Shown: positions 1 through 8,412, counted from the first letter of the stretch. The stretch: DNA of 24,416 nt from Bodo saltans (GCA_001460835.1 CYKH01001929.1:5222-29637); one strand, 5' to 3'. Numbers and translations are program-made. The notes: generated by a model from the letters alone, not told the origin.

Positions 1-1
1 G

Positions 2-193
2 TTTGTGTTCACGCTGAACATGTTTGTCCTTGGATGCAGCACAATGGGCGAGGAGCCGCGGTTGTCCTTGGGTACCATGGCAGCCTCATCGAAGCCCCCT
101 CCAGCTCCAAGTAGCACTGTTAGCAGCGCGGCTCCCAATACACCGATGCCACTTTTGTCTGGGCAAACGCCCATGTCAGCGAAGGCCGTGTGA
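2..193 (+). CDS. C-terminal end of a Cache-receptor-like membrane protein (5' truncated by window)
   Basis: Only the last 63 codons are present; the gene starts before the window. The first residues, VFTLNMFVLGCSTMGE, are the end of a hydrophobic helix and are the same as the C-terminal helix of the gene at 1866-3905, so this is the end of a neighbouring tandem paralogue. A short hydrophilic tail rich in Ser, Pro and Ala follows, ending in LLSGQTPMSAKAV and a TGA at 191-193. By analogy with the downstream copy the tail is cytosolic. The two tails share the SGQTP motif but differ elsewhere, so they are related genes and not a simple copy of the same end. Function beyond a probable surface receptor cannot be judged from this fragment. 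Confidence 0.75.
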   Translation, partial: FVFTLNMFVLGCSTMGEEPRLSLGTMAASSKPPPAPSSTVSSAAPNTPMPLLSGQTPMSAKAV

Positions 194-706
194 CATAACT
201 ACTTAGCGAAACACAAAAAGGAACAACAAAATAATAAAACCAAAAAACAAAACTAAAAAAGAAATCCTTCCCCTCTTTCAAAAAAAAAAAATGAACAAGA
301 TGAATCGTTGAGTGAACGTTTGTGATATCACGAGTGCTTTGTGTATGTGTCCCCTGCGGTGATGGATGGGCGACAAATAAGAAGTTTTGGAAAAGAGAAG
401 CGATTTGACCAAGAACAAAGGTTTTGTGCCACGCTTTTTTTTTTTGTTAGTGAGGAAGCCTGAGAGAGAGCGCGCTAGAAGCAACGCTGATTGTGTCCCC
501 TCCTTTTGTGGGCTATGAACGAGTTATTACCGAGAGCTCCACAGTACTTTGTCCCAAACAAAAAGAAAATGATTCGCGTGAGTAATATTGTTGTTGTTTC
601 GAGGGGAATTATCTTTCATGAAGGCTGTCTTTCCTCCCTTTAACCGCACGGGAAGACAACGCACGGTTAGTCGAACAAAAAAGACAAGGTGCTTGAGATA
701 CAAAGT
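194..706. other. Intergenic region with A- and T-rich tracts
   Basis: This 513-base spacer separates the two receptor paralogues. It holds A-rich stretches just after the upstream stop (about 210-290), a run of T at about 436-446 and a mixed T/C tract at about 626-645. These are the signals expected for polyadenylation of the upstream gene and trans-splicing of the downstream one. The small open frames here are short, low in complexity and resemble no family I know. I see no gene in it. Confidence 0.6.
626..655 (+). promoter_or_regulatory. Probable spliced-leader acceptor for the gene starting at 707
   Basis: A pyrimidine-rich tract (TGTCTTTCCTCCCTTTAACC) is followed by the first AG at 654-655, 52 bases before the ATG at 707. 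This is the usual kinetoplastid order of polypyrimidine tract, AG, short 5' UTR and start codon. It supports ATG 707 as the start. The exact AG used is an inference. Confidence 0.45.
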
Positions 707-2242
707 ATGCAGCCCGCAAACAACACCCACATCTCCGACGACAGCATCGCCCACTCGCTGAATGCATCAAAAGGGACAACAACCTCAGAGCCTGTCAACC
801 CTCCAACATTGGTGTCCTTCCACCAACAATTTGCAGCTGAGGAGCAACGTAACACCACGCAGCTAAGCTTACATGATGACAGCAACAACAAACATAACAC
901 GAGTACTTTGGAGCCTACCCACATGAGCATGCCAATGATTCTGCCCCATAACAACGCAAAGCATGTGACCATATGTATGGACGCGATGAACACTAGCCTT
1001 GTCCATACAACCCTGCTGGCGAACCCTGGCGAACCCAACGGTCAAACGCCCATGCAAGAAGTATCCGGCAATGTTGAGGAACCCGTCTTCCTCGGTGACA
1101 TTGTACTTTCTTATATTTTAAGGTTCTTGGCGTGGGTGATGCGCAATCCGAAGGCGTTCTCGTGCATCCTCGTGTCCATCATGCTGGCCCTGTTTACCAA
1201 GTACGCGCAGGATATTGTTGTGGATGTGGTGGAACTTGTTGTGCGTGCACATCCTGCGGTGACCCCAACGGCCGAGCTGCGCTCCATCACGTCCATCCTG
1301 GCAAACGAAATCCGTAGCATGGTGAAAGTGGCGCAGACAACTGGCGCGGCGTACCTTGGCCGTAACGTTGTGGGAGGCTCACTGGACTCTATGGTCTCCA
1401 CTGAATTCCTAAACGTTCCCTACGCGTTGCAAACGTCTTTTGGAGGAAATGCACTGTACTTCACGTACGTGTCGTACCGCATGAACGTGACGTTGACAAA
1501 TGGCACCTCAACGTACAACACGACCCGTTGGGGGGATATGGGATGTCAGTATGACACGAAGCTCCACGTCAGCGACTACACCACGAGCACTGTGGTGGAC
1601 GATATGGATTCAGCTGGTGCGTACTGCACGTACACAGACACGAGCGGCACCATGTATGCATTTGTGGGCACGAACCTATCCGCCAGTCTCATGACGCCAC
1701 TGCCCGACATGTACGACGATGAGGAGGACTACACGCAGGTGATTTCAGAGATGACGGTGGCCGACCAAGCTGCGGGCGGTATTTGGCATGTCCCCACGAC
1801 GTACTACGATCCGCTGCTCAACCGTACGCTAGCGCTGCTCACGTACTCCTACCCATTAGCGTTTGATGCGTCAGGCAAATGGCACCTCAACATACAACAC
1901 GACCCGTTGGGGGGATATGGGATGTCAGTACGACACGAAGCTCTACGTCAGCGACTACACCACGAGCACTGTGGTGGACGATATGGATTCTGGTGCGTAC
2001 TGCACGTACACAGACACGAGCGGCACAATGTATGCATTTGTGGGCACGAACCTTTCCGCCAGCCTCATGACGCCACTGCCGGACATGTACGACGACGAGG
2101 AGGACTACACGCAGGTGATTGCACAGATGACGGTGGCCGACCAAGCTGCGGGCGGTATTTGGCATGTTCCCACGACGTACTACGATCCGCTGCTCAACCG
2201 TACGCTAGCGCTGCTCACGTACTCCTACCCATTAGCGTTTGA
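707..2242 (+). CDS. Cache-domain receptor-like membrane protein, 5' part (interrupted gene)
   Basis: This frame encodes the N-terminal half of a two-helix membrane protein. Residues 1 to about 150 are hydrophilic and rich in Asn, Thr and Ser, presumably cytosolic. A membrane helix lies at about 151-172 (FSCILVSIMLALF). An ectodomain with several N-x-S/T sites follows and enters a Cache-like sensor domain with IWHVPTTYYDP and the Cache-type TYSYPLAFDASGK. Cache domains bind small extracellular ligands; none can be named here. True homology stops near 1879: there a second copy of about 376 bp begins one base out of phase, so the last 120 or so residues of this frame are an out-of-frame reading of the duplicate. 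The rest of the protein is in the overlapping frame that ends at 3905. Start 707 is the first ATG after a plausible splice acceptor. No kinase or cyclase domain is visible. Confidence 0.7.
   Translation: MQPANNTHISDDSIAHSLNASKGTTTSEPVNPPTLVSFHQQFAAEEQRNTTQLSLHDDSNNKHNTSTLEPTHMSMPMILPHNNAKHVTICMDAMNTSLVHTTLLANPGEPNGQTPMQEVSGNVEEPVFLGDIVLSYILRFLAWVMRNPKAFSCILVSIMLALFTKYAQDIVVDVVELVVRAHPAVTPTAELRSITSILANEIRSMVKVAQTTGAAYLGRNVVGGSLDSMVSTEFLNVPYALQTSFGGNALYFTYVSYRMNVTLTNGTSTYNTTRWGDMGCQYDTKLHVSDYTTSTVVDDMDSAGAYCTYTDTSGTMYAFVGTNLSASLMTPLPDMYDDEEDYTQVISEMTVADQAAGGIWHVPTTYYDPLLNRTLALLTYSYPLAFDASGKWHLNIQHDPLGGYGMSVRHEALRQRLHHEHCGGRYGFWCVLHVHRHERHNVCICGHEPFRQPHDATAGHVRRRGGLHAGDCTDDGGRPSCGRYLACSHDVLRSAAQPYASAAHVLLPISV
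1501..1879 (+). repeat. Internal tandem duplication, copy 1 (receptor gene)
   Basis: Copy 1 runs from TGGCACCTCAAC at 1501 to the AAA at 1877-1879 (379 bases). It encodes part of the Cache-like ectodomain in the frame of the gene starting at 707. It aligns end to end with 1880-2255 with about a dozen substitutions by eye and one 3-base difference (DSAGAY here, DSGAY in copy 2). The junction with copy 2 lies in a shared AAATG, which could be microhomology used in the joining. Confidence 0.9.
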
Positions 2243-3905
2243 TGCGTCAGGGAAATGTATTGCGGCGGTGTCTGTAGATGTTGACCGTGACTGGTTCTCA
2301 ACGCGGCTACGATCGAAAACGTTTGCCAATCGCGAACTTGTGATGGTCGGCCTTGGGCGGTCCCCAGCGAGCAGTCAGAGCACGACTGGCGGCCTCCGCT
2401 TCGTGCTGGAGAACTTGGAGGGGTCGCTCCTGTCGAGCACCGCTGCTGACCGCACCGCGCTCCCCCGCGTGAACAACCTCGTGGACACGATGATCGCGAA
2501 CGCGGGCAGCGCGAGCGTGATGCAGAACACGTCGTTCGTGCTGAACGGGCTGATCTACCAGAGCCTGACGGTGATGGACAACTGGGTGATCCTTGGCGTC
2601 GGGCCGACGTCGGACAGCACGACGGAGATCGGCGACGCGATGATGTCGCTGATTGTGTCGTTTGAGCGCAGCGGGACAGCGCTGAAGGCGTCGCAGTCGC
2701 TTGCCGTCGAGACGTGCGTGCAGAGCGTGAGCAGCAACCGGTCGTCGCGCTTTGTGCGTGAGCTGTCGAACTTGCTGAAGTCGTTCGGGCCGCAGGTCCA
2801 CGGCGCGTACCTGGCGTACCCATCGGGCGTCAACAACAGTGACAACGGCATCTGTGGGTGCGAGCAGAACTCGAGCAGCTTCGACACGTCGATCGACATT
2901 GTTCTGAACGGGGACGCGCTGCCGCAGAAGTGCTTCACTGTGCTGCCGAATCAGACGATGATGACGTTTGACAACGCGCGCATCCCGCCATCGACGCCGT
3001 CGAACGGCTACACGGCGAGCAACTTCGAGAACACGATCCGCAACAACTTCGTGCGCGACGTCGTGTCGAACATCACGAGCGCGGACGTGAGCGCGACGAG
3101 CAACTACGGGATCTGGACTGCGCCGTACGCGTACGCGCCGTCGGGGTCGGAGCTGATGTCGTTTGTTCTGCCGCTGGCGTTCGAGACGAATGTGACGTCG
3201 GGCGTCGAGAGGTGCACGCAGGCGATCGTTGTGGAGATCTCGCTGAGCGTCGTGCCGAAGCTGCTGACGACGTTCACGAACAACGGGTCGACGGAGGTGT
3301 ACTGGCTCGACATGGAGGCGCTGCAGTACATGGGCAGCAGCAGCTCGTACTACAAGAACGTGTCGTACTCGTGGGCGAGCACGCCGAACGCGACGATCAA
3401 CAACATCATGAAGCAGGTGTCGACTGCTGCGAGCAGCGACGCGGAGCTTGTGAACCGCCTGGACGCGCTGACGCTGAACGGCGCTGCGCATGCGGGTGGT
3501 GCGGTGGATCAGGTGATCAACTACGCGCGCGTGTTTCGCCCTGGGCTGGGCGTGTCGATCGAGCAGCGGACGCGGTGGGGCCTTGTGGAGATGCTCTCTG
3601 CGACTGAGGCGCTGAACGAGTTCTACCCGGTGCCGACCGTGACGTCGTCGTCGCAGGCGCTTGCGTTGCTGCCGATGGACGTGAACCTGCGTTTGTTCGC
3701 TGTTGTGCTTGTGCTGATGTTTGTGTTCACGCTGAACATGTTTGTCCTTGGATGCAGCACAATGGGTGAGCGGCCTGCAACGATTTCTGCTTCTGGTATG
3801 TTCCGTGGTGGGAGCGTGACACCTAATACTTGTGCCCCGCTTTTGTCAGGGCAAACGCCTGTGTCGAAGTCAGGGCAAACGCCTGTGTCGGCCAAATCGG
3901 TATGA
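1866..3905 (+). CDS. Cache-domain receptor-like membrane protein, 3' part (interrupted gene)
   Basis: This frame (679 aa from the ATG at 1866) carries the main ectodomain and C-terminus of the receptor whose N-terminus lies at 707-1879. A first Cache-like unit (IWHVPTTYYDP, FDASGKCIAAVSVDVD) is followed by a second with the same layout (YGIWTAPYAYAPSG, VLPLAFE, AIVVEISLSV), so the ectodomain looks like a double Cache. Many N-x-S/T sites support an extracellular location. A C-terminal helix at about nt 3687-3756 (LRLFAVVLVLMFVFTL) precedes a short tail with two SGQTP motifs. The ATG at 1866 is only the first in this frame and is probably not a natural start, because it falls at the end of repeat copy 1. 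From about 2440 the coding sequence becomes richer in G+C-ending codons than the upstream part. Confidence 0.75.
   Translation: MRQANGTSTYNTTRWGDMGCQYDTKLYVSDYTTSTVVDDMDSGAYCTYTDTSGTMYAFVGTNLSASLMTPLPDMYDDEEDYTQVIAQMTVADQAAGGIWHVPTTYYDPLLNRTLALLTYSYPLAFDASGKCIAAVSVDVDRDWFSTRLRSKTFANRELVMVGLGRSPASSQSTTGGLRFVLENLEGSLLSSTAADRTALPRVNNLVDTMIANAGSASVMQNTSFVLNGLIYQSLTVMDNWVILGVGPTSDSTTEIGDAMMSLIVSFERSGTALKASQSLAVETCVQSVSSNRSSRFVRELSNLLKSFGPQVHGAYLAYPSGVNNSDNGICGCEQNSSSFDTSIDIVLNGDALPQKCFTVLPNQTMMTFDNARIPPSTPSNGYTASNFENTIRNNFVRDVVSNITSADVSATSNYGIWTAPYAYAPSGSELMSFVLPLAFETNVTSGVERCTQAIVVEISLSVVPKLLTTFTNNGSTEVYWLDMEALQYMGSSSSYYKNVSYSWASTPNATINNIMKQVSTAASSDAELVNRLDALTLNGAAHAGGAVDQVINYARVFRPGLGVSIEQRTRWGLVEMLSATEALNEFYPVPTVTSSSQALALLPMDVNLRLFAVVLVLMFVFTLNMFVLGCSTMGERPATISASGMFRGGSVTPNTCAPLLSGQTPVSKSGQTPVSAKSV
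1880..2255 (+). repeat. Internal tandem duplication, copy 2 (receptor gene)
   Basis: This is the second copy of the 1501-1879 segment (376 bases, 3 shorter). The period of 379 is one more than a multiple of three, so copy 2 reads in a different frame from copy 1, and in the same frame as the rest of the ectodomain. Both copies read openly in their own frame and differ by substitutions and one codon-sized indel. This suggests that each was coding sequence before they came to lie side by side. Confidence 0.9.
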
Positions 3906-4924
3906 AGGCTCTTTGCATGTCACGATGCATCGCTCGTTTTTTTTTGCGAACAACGCCTGTCGCTTTGCCTTTGTGATGGTGATGCGAAGCTGAATCTTTT
4001 TTGGAGGCTGCGGGGAAACCTTCCTGTGATGATAATTTTTCCCCCCTCCATTTTTTTGTGTGCCAAAACTCCACTGGAATGCCACAGGAATGTGTGTTGT
4101 TTACATCACAATACTCTTGTGGTGTGATTAAAGTGAATTCGTGAGGATTGCGTTGTAACAACAAAAAAACCCCAAGAATATTGTGACGTGCTTGGTTGCA
4201 AGCAATGGAGAAGACTCTTGCGACGCCAAACATATGCGTGCAGCAGGGGTGATGCCCTATTATGTTTCTTGCAAGCACGGGTACGTCGACCTTGCTGGCA
4301 GACGAATGGGGCGATCGAACTTTGTGGCATTTACTGATCATGTTTTTCGTCAAGAATTGGATGACGGTCTCCGGAAATATGACAATAATGGGTGCACAGT
4401 TCTCCTTTTCCGGAATTTCTCAGATGATACTTATATGTTGTTTACACAGCGTGTGTGGCGCTGCACACAGACAACAAAGAACCAAGAACCGCAACCAAAC
4501 ACGAAAAGACACAGAAAAAGAAAAGAAAAGAGAAACAAAAAAAAAAAAATCAACTTGAGCGAGGCTTTGGCACGTACCTTGACAAAATTATTTCGACAAA
4601 ATGAGAAGCCACGTGATGCAACATTTGGTTTGACTCTCGATGGGCTAAACGTTTGCCGTCAACCTGAATGCAAGTGACACACTGAAATGTGTTGATGTTG
4701 GCTGCCTTTGATGGATTTTTTTTGGATTTTTTTGGTGACATGGAAAGACACACACACACCTTAACTTAAAAGTAGAAAATTTATTGAAACTCAGCGACGT
4801 CGTATACGACTCTTCACCTACATCGAAAGGACTTCCACATTTCCACAAAGTATTGAAGAAAACGCGAATCATTCAAGGAATTGGTATCTCAACAAAAAAA
4901 GTTATACCTCTCTCGAAACAAAAC
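3906..4924. other. About 1 kb without a supportable gene
   Basis: The stretch begins with T-rich DNA after the receptor stop and ends with T runs at about 4714-4733, plausible acceptor material for the transporter. Two overlapping frames in the middle (about 4183-4677 and 4262-4558) are open. One is mildly hydrophobic (LWHLLIMFFVKNW), but both run into A-rich low-complexity DNA and neither matches a family I recognise. A decayed gene fragment is possible. I do not call a gene. Confidence 0.5.
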
Positions 4925-5632
4925 ATGCAATCGGCTCAATCGTCACTCCGCGTTGCTTGGGAGCGACTATTTCGCAAGAAGAACATGAACCATGTGATTG
5001 AAATGTTGCGAGCCAGTGAGCTAAAACGGCACCTTGGTCTGTGGAACCTCGTCAGCCTTGGCGTTGGCTTTGTGATTGGAGCCGGGATATTTGTCATTAC
5101 AGGTCAGGCGGCTGCCATGTACGCAGGCCCTGCACTGACGTTGTCCTTTGTTCTTTGCATCATTCCATGCGGCACCACAGGATTGTGCTACGGAGAGCTC
5201 GCGTCGATGGTCCCTGTGGCTGGGAGTGCGTACAGTTTTTCCTTGATGGCGTTAGGCGAATTTCCTGCGTGGATTGTGGGAATGTGCCTGAGTCTCGAGA
5301 CCCTCGTCACAGCATCTGCGGTGTCTGTTGGCTGGTCAGCAACTGTACAGGCGCTGTTAGCGGAGGTTGATGTGCACTTGCCATTTGCATTGTCTGGGGC
5401 AATGCTCGTCGAGAACGAAGATGGGGAGTTTGTCTTCTCTGGGCGTGTCATAAACCTTCCTTCGGTGATCTTTATCGGTGCTCTGACGTGTCTCCTCAGT
5501 CGGGGGATCAAAGAGTCCTCGAATGTGAACAATGCTGCCGTGGTGACGAAAATCACCGTCTTGGTGGTGTTTGTCCTCTACGGCGTGTACTTCGCGTTCC
5601 ATAGGTACTTACCTTACACAAGTGTTCGTTGA
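4925..5632 (+). CDS. Cationic amino-acid transporter (APC superfamily), N-terminal part
   Basis: The product (235 aa) begins with a short basic cytosolic segment and RASELKRHLGLWNLVSLGVG, then GFVIGAGIFVITGQAA, the glycine-rich first helix of APC-superfamily transporters that contacts substrate. Further matches to the cationic amino-acid transporter (CAT) subfamily are AGPALTLSFVL, CYGELASMVPVAGSAYS and the TKITVLVVFVLYGVYF helix. These cover about helices 1 to 5. The protein should move amino acids such as arginine or lysine across the plasma or an organelle membrane; the substrate is inferred from the subfamily only. The frame leaves recognisable sequence at about 5603 and stops at 5632. 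Family members continue for six or more helices, and the end of such a protein lies just downstream at 5779-6696 in another frame. Start 4925 is the first in-frame ATG after the T-rich acceptor region near 4747. Confidence 0.75.
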   Translation: MQSAQSSLRVAWERLFRKKNMNHVIEMLRASELKRHLGLWNLVSLGVGFVIGAGIFVITGQAAAMYAGPALTLSFVLCIIPCGTTGLCYGELASMVPVAGSAYSFSLMALGEFPAWIVGMCLSLETLVTASAVSVGWSATVQALLAEVDVHLPFALSGAMLVENEDGEFVFSGRVINLPSVIFIGALTCLLSRGIKESSNVNNAAVVTKITVLVVFVLYGVYFAFHRYLPYTSVR

Positions 5633-5778
5633 ACTGTGGCATGCACGGCGGGTTACAGTTGTTAGTAAAACCGTTCAAACCAACCAGGCCACAGGAAGCG
5701 CCACGCTCGCAGCAGAAAAAACGCACAAAACCGAAACTGCCCTACACAAGGATACGCGTTCTTACATAAGCGGGAGTC
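5605..5778 (+). other. Unrelated segment in place of the transporter's middle helix
   Basis: Between the two recognisable transporter pieces lie about 174 bases with no similarity to the expected loop and helix, which in CAT proteins carries a GFD motif and an acidic AEE stretch before the RDLP motif. The length is close to what is missing, but no + frame gives the expected residues and the segment is A/C-rich on this strand. I also read the reverse complement in three frames for a simple inversion and found no match. A GT at 5605 and an AG at 5770 exist, but splicing between them would not restore the frame or the missing helix. Confidence 0.55.
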
Positions 5779-5796
5779 CGCGATCTGCCGTTGGCC

Positions 5797-6696
5797 ATGA
5801 TGATTACCATCGCTATCAGCACCACACTGTACGTTGCCGTCACCACGGTGCTGACAGGCATGGTGCACTACACACAGCTTGATGTCGACTCCCCTGTTGT
5901 AGAGGCGCTTGTGATCGTCGGTGCAGCGCCGTGGTTGCGGTACGTCATTGAGGTTGGTGCGATTGCTGGCATTACCTCGGCAACGTTGGTGGCACTGATG
6001 TCCATGCCGAGACTGATGCTGGTGCTCGCTCAAGATGGGCTGCTGCCACAGTGGCTTGGACAGGTGCACCCCACCCGTCAGACACCGCACAACGCCACCA
6101 TGGTCGCAGGTGGACTGGCCATGTTATTTTCCGGACTCCTCCCACTGTCTCTCTTGGCGGAGGTTGTATCATTCGGAACCCTCGTTGCGTTCGGGGCGGT
6201 CTGTGCCTCGGCATGGCGTCTGCGGGTTACGCATCCGCATGCACGAAGAGAATTTATGGCGCCATGGTTTCCTGTCACTCCGTTGATTGGTGTCCTTTCA
6301 TGCGCAGCACAACTTGCCGCGCTCCCATACCAGACATGGAGAAATTATTTCTTCTGCTTGTTAGCAGCGATTGTGTTCTACTTTACGTATGGAATTCATC
6401 ACAGTCGGTTGGCGAGAGCTGCCGAGCAAGGAGACGCTGGAGGCCACGATGGAAGCCAGTCCAAGGACATCAGTGTGTCGCCAACGTCGGCAACAAATTG
6501 CTACGAGAGAGATGACATCAACGCCGCACTTGAGGATGTCCGGACTGGGGATGCCGACGAAGAGCTGCCTGATGATGATGATGGTGCAGCTGTTATTCTG
6601 CGAGTGGGAGACGGCGATGAAAGCGGAGGATGTGTTCACAATGACGAGAATCGCCCGTTGACACAATCTGCATCGCCGAGAAATGATTCGTTTTGA
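5797..6696 (+). CDS. Cationic amino-acid transporter (APC superfamily), C-terminal part
   Basis: Recognisable sequence begins at about 5779 with RDLPLAMMIT, the CAT motif before the next helix, and continues IAISTTLYVAVTTVLTGMV. It includes the APC-typical SMPRLMLVLAQDGLLPQWLG with HPTRQTPHNA, then several more helices. It ends in a long acidic cytosolic tail of about 85 residues with a run of aspartates (ELPDDDDGAA). The first ATG in frame is 5797, inside the conserved motif, so it is not a natural N-terminus; this is the second half of the transporter that begins at 4925. The two pieces are in different frames and the helix between them is not present, so as written the gene cannot make a normal transporter. 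Confidence 0.75.
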   Translation: MMITIAISTTLYVAVTTVLTGMVHYTQLDVDSPVVEALVIVGAAPWLRYVIEVGAIAGITSATLVALMSMPRLMLVLAQDGLLPQWLGQVHPTRQTPHNATMVAGGLAMLFSGLLPLSLLAEVVSFGTLVAFGAVCASAWRLRVTHPHARREFMAPWFPVTPLIGVLSCAAQLAALPYQTWRNYFFCLLAAIVFYFTYGIHHSRLARAAEQGDAGGHDGSQSKDISVSPTSATNCYERDDINAALEDVRTGDADEELPDDDDGAAVILRVGDGDESGGCVHNDENRPLTQSASPRNDSF

Positions 6697-6710
6697 ATGG
6701 CTCAGTCCCG

Positions 6711-6755
6711 TTCTCTTTTTTTTATTTTATTTTTTTTTTCTTTTGTGTTTTCGAG
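6711..6755 (+). promoter_or_regulatory. Polypyrimidine tract and candidate splice acceptor for the RING-CH array
   Basis: A very long T/C tract starting TTCTCTTTTTTTTATTTTAT runs almost to the AG at 6754-6755. A second, weaker tract ends at the AG at 6854-6855. Either could be the spliced-leader acceptor of the gene starting at 6958. The tract follows the transporter stop by about 15 bases, as expected if it also guides polyadenylation upstream. Confidence 0.45.
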
Positions 6756-6957
6756 TGAAAGCTTATGTGGGATGTGTGTGTCGTTTTATCATTGATTTCC
6801 TTTCCTCTCCCATTTTCCCTTATGAACGGTCGTCGTTGTTGTCGTTGTGTTGAAGTCTCGATTTTTCGATGTCCCTCGTGCCCTTTGACAAGTCAACTGA
6901 CCGCCAGACGTCTACAGCCGAACAAAAAAAAAAAAAGGCGACTTAAAAAATATATAG

Positions 6958-8156
6958 ATGTTCTCACGTGACAGAAGAGTTGCGAGTGGTGAGCGCTCGC
7001 CCTTTACACGAAATGACAGCCGATCCTGTGGCGATGATGATAGCAATGTTGTGGCATCATTCGACAACGACGTCGATCTGCAATGCAGCAACAACAACAA
7101 CAGCAACAGTCGTTGCACCACGACTGACATCATCACCGCGAAACGCTTCGTTCATGGGCCTGATGGCATTGTGTATGGTAAAATTTGCTCCACTGCAGAG
7201 CCGGTAGACTCGACGGCGACGTGCGTGGCGAGCCAATGGGTGAGCTGTACAAGCCTTGTTCATGCGACTCGTTGATTCATCGAAGTTGCCTTCGACAGTG
7301 GCGCACGGGGTGGATCAACCCGCGAAACTACTTTTCGTGCCCCAACTGCATGTACTCGTACAACTTAGAGCAGGTGCGGCCTCCCACGACGGAGAGCAAG
7401 GAGCGGATGAAGTCGAACTATCGTGTGTCTGTGATCAAGGTGTGGGTGACGGTGGTGCTTGCCTTTGCTGGGATGGTCGCGGCGCTAGCTGGCATCTCCT
7501 ATGGATGCGACACTGCGGACAAGAACATTCCCGTAGCGGTGCGCTGCCTCATGACAAGCGTTGTTGGTGGCTTCCCCAACTCCAACAGTACCGCCGCATG
7601 GCGCGAAGACTTCAAACGTCCTGATGTTGCGGTGTGGCCCTACTACACCGTGTTTGGCTTATTCCTCACCAGCGTCCTAGTCCTTATCTCGTTTGTATGT
7701 TTCGGCTCGATGTTCGAGGAGTCCGACCGGCGGCGGACAGGTCACTGCAATTGCGTGGATGACTGCTGCAGCGGGGCGTCTAACGGCCCCATTTACATCT
7801 GGACAGATCCAACGTACTACGGTCACCACCATCACTTCCACACTCACAACAACAGCAGCTGCTGCGATGATTGTGGGAATTCATGTGGAAGCCATCACGG
7901 CGGTTGCAACGGTTGCGAATGCAGCGGTAGTGGTGGAAGCAACGATATCCGTGGCGTCATCGCGACGATCATTCTCATCATTGTGGTTACGATTATTGTT
8001 TCTGCTATTGTCACTCTGGCGTTGTTTGCCATGAAGAAATGCTCACTTCTGTACGACCGCCTAACTGCGATGCTTGCATCTCAACACAGTGAGTTAGAGG
8101 GTGAGACGGTGGTGCTGGGCATCGGAGAATCGTGGAGACCCAATGATGCTGTTTGA
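6958..8156 (+). pseudogene. RING-CH (MARCH-type) membrane E3 ligase, copy 1, broken in the RING
   Basis: This is the first of three tandem paralogues. The 5' frame starts at ATG 6958, has a variable Asn/Ser-rich N-terminus, and joins family homology at KRFVHGPDGIVYGKI. Near 7222 it lacks 13 bases that copies 2 and 3 have. This removes the first two zinc-binding cysteines (CWYC in the others) and shifts the frame. Homology resumes in the new frame (first ATG 7236, open to 8156) with GELYKPCSCDSLIHRSC, the CPNC pair, three membrane helices and the shared C-terminus GESWRPNDAV. The loop before the last helix is rich in Cys and, uniquely here, His (GHHHHFHTHNN). Intact family members attach ubiquitin to membrane proteins. 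This copy would lack a complete RING unless the deletion is a sequence error. Confidence 0.75.
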
Positions 8157-8310
8157 GAGCTTTGCAAAGCACTGAGCATTTCATTTTTTTCCCAAAATTG
8201 CCCTTCAAGTGGAAAGAACGTTTCCTTTTTTTTTCTTTTCTTTGCTTTCCTTTTTTTTTGTCTTTGTTTACGGATTTGTTGCTTTGTCATGTTTATGCTG
8301 AACGAAATGA

Positions 8311-8333
8311 TTTCTGAATTTTCCTTTTTGCAG
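8311..8333 (+). promoter_or_regulatory. Probable spliced-leader acceptor for RING-CH copy 2
   Basis: The sequence GAATTTTCCTTTTTGCAG ends at 8333, 80 bases before the ATG at 8413, and follows a long T/C-rich stretch at about 8220-8270. The CAG after a short T/C tract is a good match to a kinetoplastid acceptor. Confidence 0.55.
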
Positions 8334-8412
8334 TCTGACTAGCTTAAGTTGAAGCTATTTTGTGACTACTCTCTTGCATTACTAAAATATAGTTGGTTGT
8401 AGTTGAAATACA

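Noticed and set aside
2307-3491. Long minus-strand open frame (394 codons), and another at 2215-2823
   Set aside because: Both are shadows of the G+C-rich receptor ectodomain. Their products are Arg/Ser/Ala-rich low-complexity strings with no motif, while the + strand frame has Cache features, glycosylation sites and a membrane helix.
5605-5770. Cis-spliced intron in the transporter gene (GT at 5605, AG at 5770)
   Set aside because: Removal would not join the two frames and would still leave out a conserved helix. There is also no good pyrimidine tract before the AG.
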